5,864 nt of DNA from Campylobacterales bacterium. GTDB taxonomy: Bacteria > Campylobacterota > Campylobacteria > Campylobacterales > Hydrogenimonadaceae. A program made the position numbers and the translations under genes. Where the stretch lies: the NCBI GenBank assembly GCA_027067015.1, contig JAMOMS010000270.1, forward strand, positions 1 to 5,864, in the 5' to 3' direction. This document shows, in pieces, positions 5,677-5,864 of the stretch (the first letter of the stretch is position 1; each line of letters starts with the position of its first letter). The notes under the pieces were generated by a model. It was not told the DNA's origin. It saw only the letters and a list, made by a program, of their open reading frames with translations, and made no database searches.

Positions 5677-5864
5677 GTGTTACTCTATAAACAAGACGGC
5701 TCACTCTACTGCGTTACCAAGAAAGCGCTCCAGTTGGCGGGATTCCAGTCACTGGCCGACTTTTTGGCGGAACATCGCGACTACAGTGAGCTTTTTGTCA
5801 AGAAACCGGGCTATATCTACAACTTCGAGAACTTCTCATGGATCAACTTCCTCAAACACGCCAC
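5677..5864 (+). CDS. unrecognised protein, N-terminal part only
   Basis: An open frame of 62 codons beginning at GTG 5677 and running off the right end of the window, so the 3' part is missing. It begins MLLYKQDGSLYCVTKKALQL and later reads ELFVKKPGYIYNFENFSWI. I cannot assign a named family. The DGSLYCVTKKALQLAGFQSLADF stretch (about 7-29) is loosely PAS-like, where DG, a short strand and a helix with GF/GY are usual, and I have the impression of similar N-termini in Campylobacterota signalling proteins, but neither point is tested. No signal peptide or membrane segment is seen in the visible part. It sits 13 bases after the PAS sensor gene on the same strand with its own ribosome binding site, so the two are probably one operon; a sensory or signalling role is therefore an inference from context. 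Confidence 0.7.
   Translation, partial: MLLYKQDGSLYCVTKKALQLAGFQSLADFLAEHRDYSELFVKKPGYIYNFENFSWINFLKHA

Overview
The window looks like chromosomal DNA from a member of the Campylobacterota (Epsilonproteobacteria), probably a free-living, relatively GC-rich lineage such as those near Sulfurovum, Nitratifractor or Hydrogenimonas. This is inferred from the protein sequences: a UvrC with the LAPxPNLSPRI insertion and the QKKxxLKxKKACLF stretch I associate with this group, a short NadB, an NhaD-type antiporter and a stand-alone Aer/CetB-type PAS protein. No search was run, so the genus is a guess. Nothing looks phage-borne or transposon-borne, and base composition appears even throughout.

Layout. 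From about 2.9 kb leftwards, on the minus strand, lies a compact three-gene cluster: a 46-residue lipoprotein that resembles LptM/YifL and is easily missed because of its size (2797-2937), nadB for L-aspartate oxidase (1343-2800) and nhaD for a Na+/H+ antiporter (23-1333). The first two overlap by ATGA and the next two are 9 bases apart, so they are probably co-transcribed. From about 2.9 kb rightwards, on the plus strand, lies a small DUF721-like gene (2908-3351) whose stop overlaps the uvrC start (3348-5153) by ATGA. The two clusters are divergent, and their first genes overlap at their 5' ends by 30 bases, so each promoter must lie inside the opposing gene.

After a 93-base spacer containing a perfect TATAAT and a perfect 12-base palindrome, a 138-residue FAD-type PAS sensor gene follows (5247-5663). 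Thirteen bases later comes the start of another gene, which runs off the window (5677 onward) and which I do not recognise. These last two probably form a redox- or energy-taxis signalling unit.

The clusters do not share an obvious single pathway. NadB makes iminoaspartate for NAD biosynthesis, NhaD handles Na+/pH homeostasis, the lipoprotein may relate to LPS transport, UvrC makes the nucleotide-excision-repair incisions, and the PAS protein senses redox state. I see no CRISPR array, tRNA, rRNA or insertion sequence, and no clear new multi-gene system. The most notable items are the hidden lipoprotein gene, the 5'-overlapping divergent arrangement, the palindrome over the PAS-gene ribosome binding site, and a UvrC with only three of the four cysteines reported to hold its iron-sulfur cluster.
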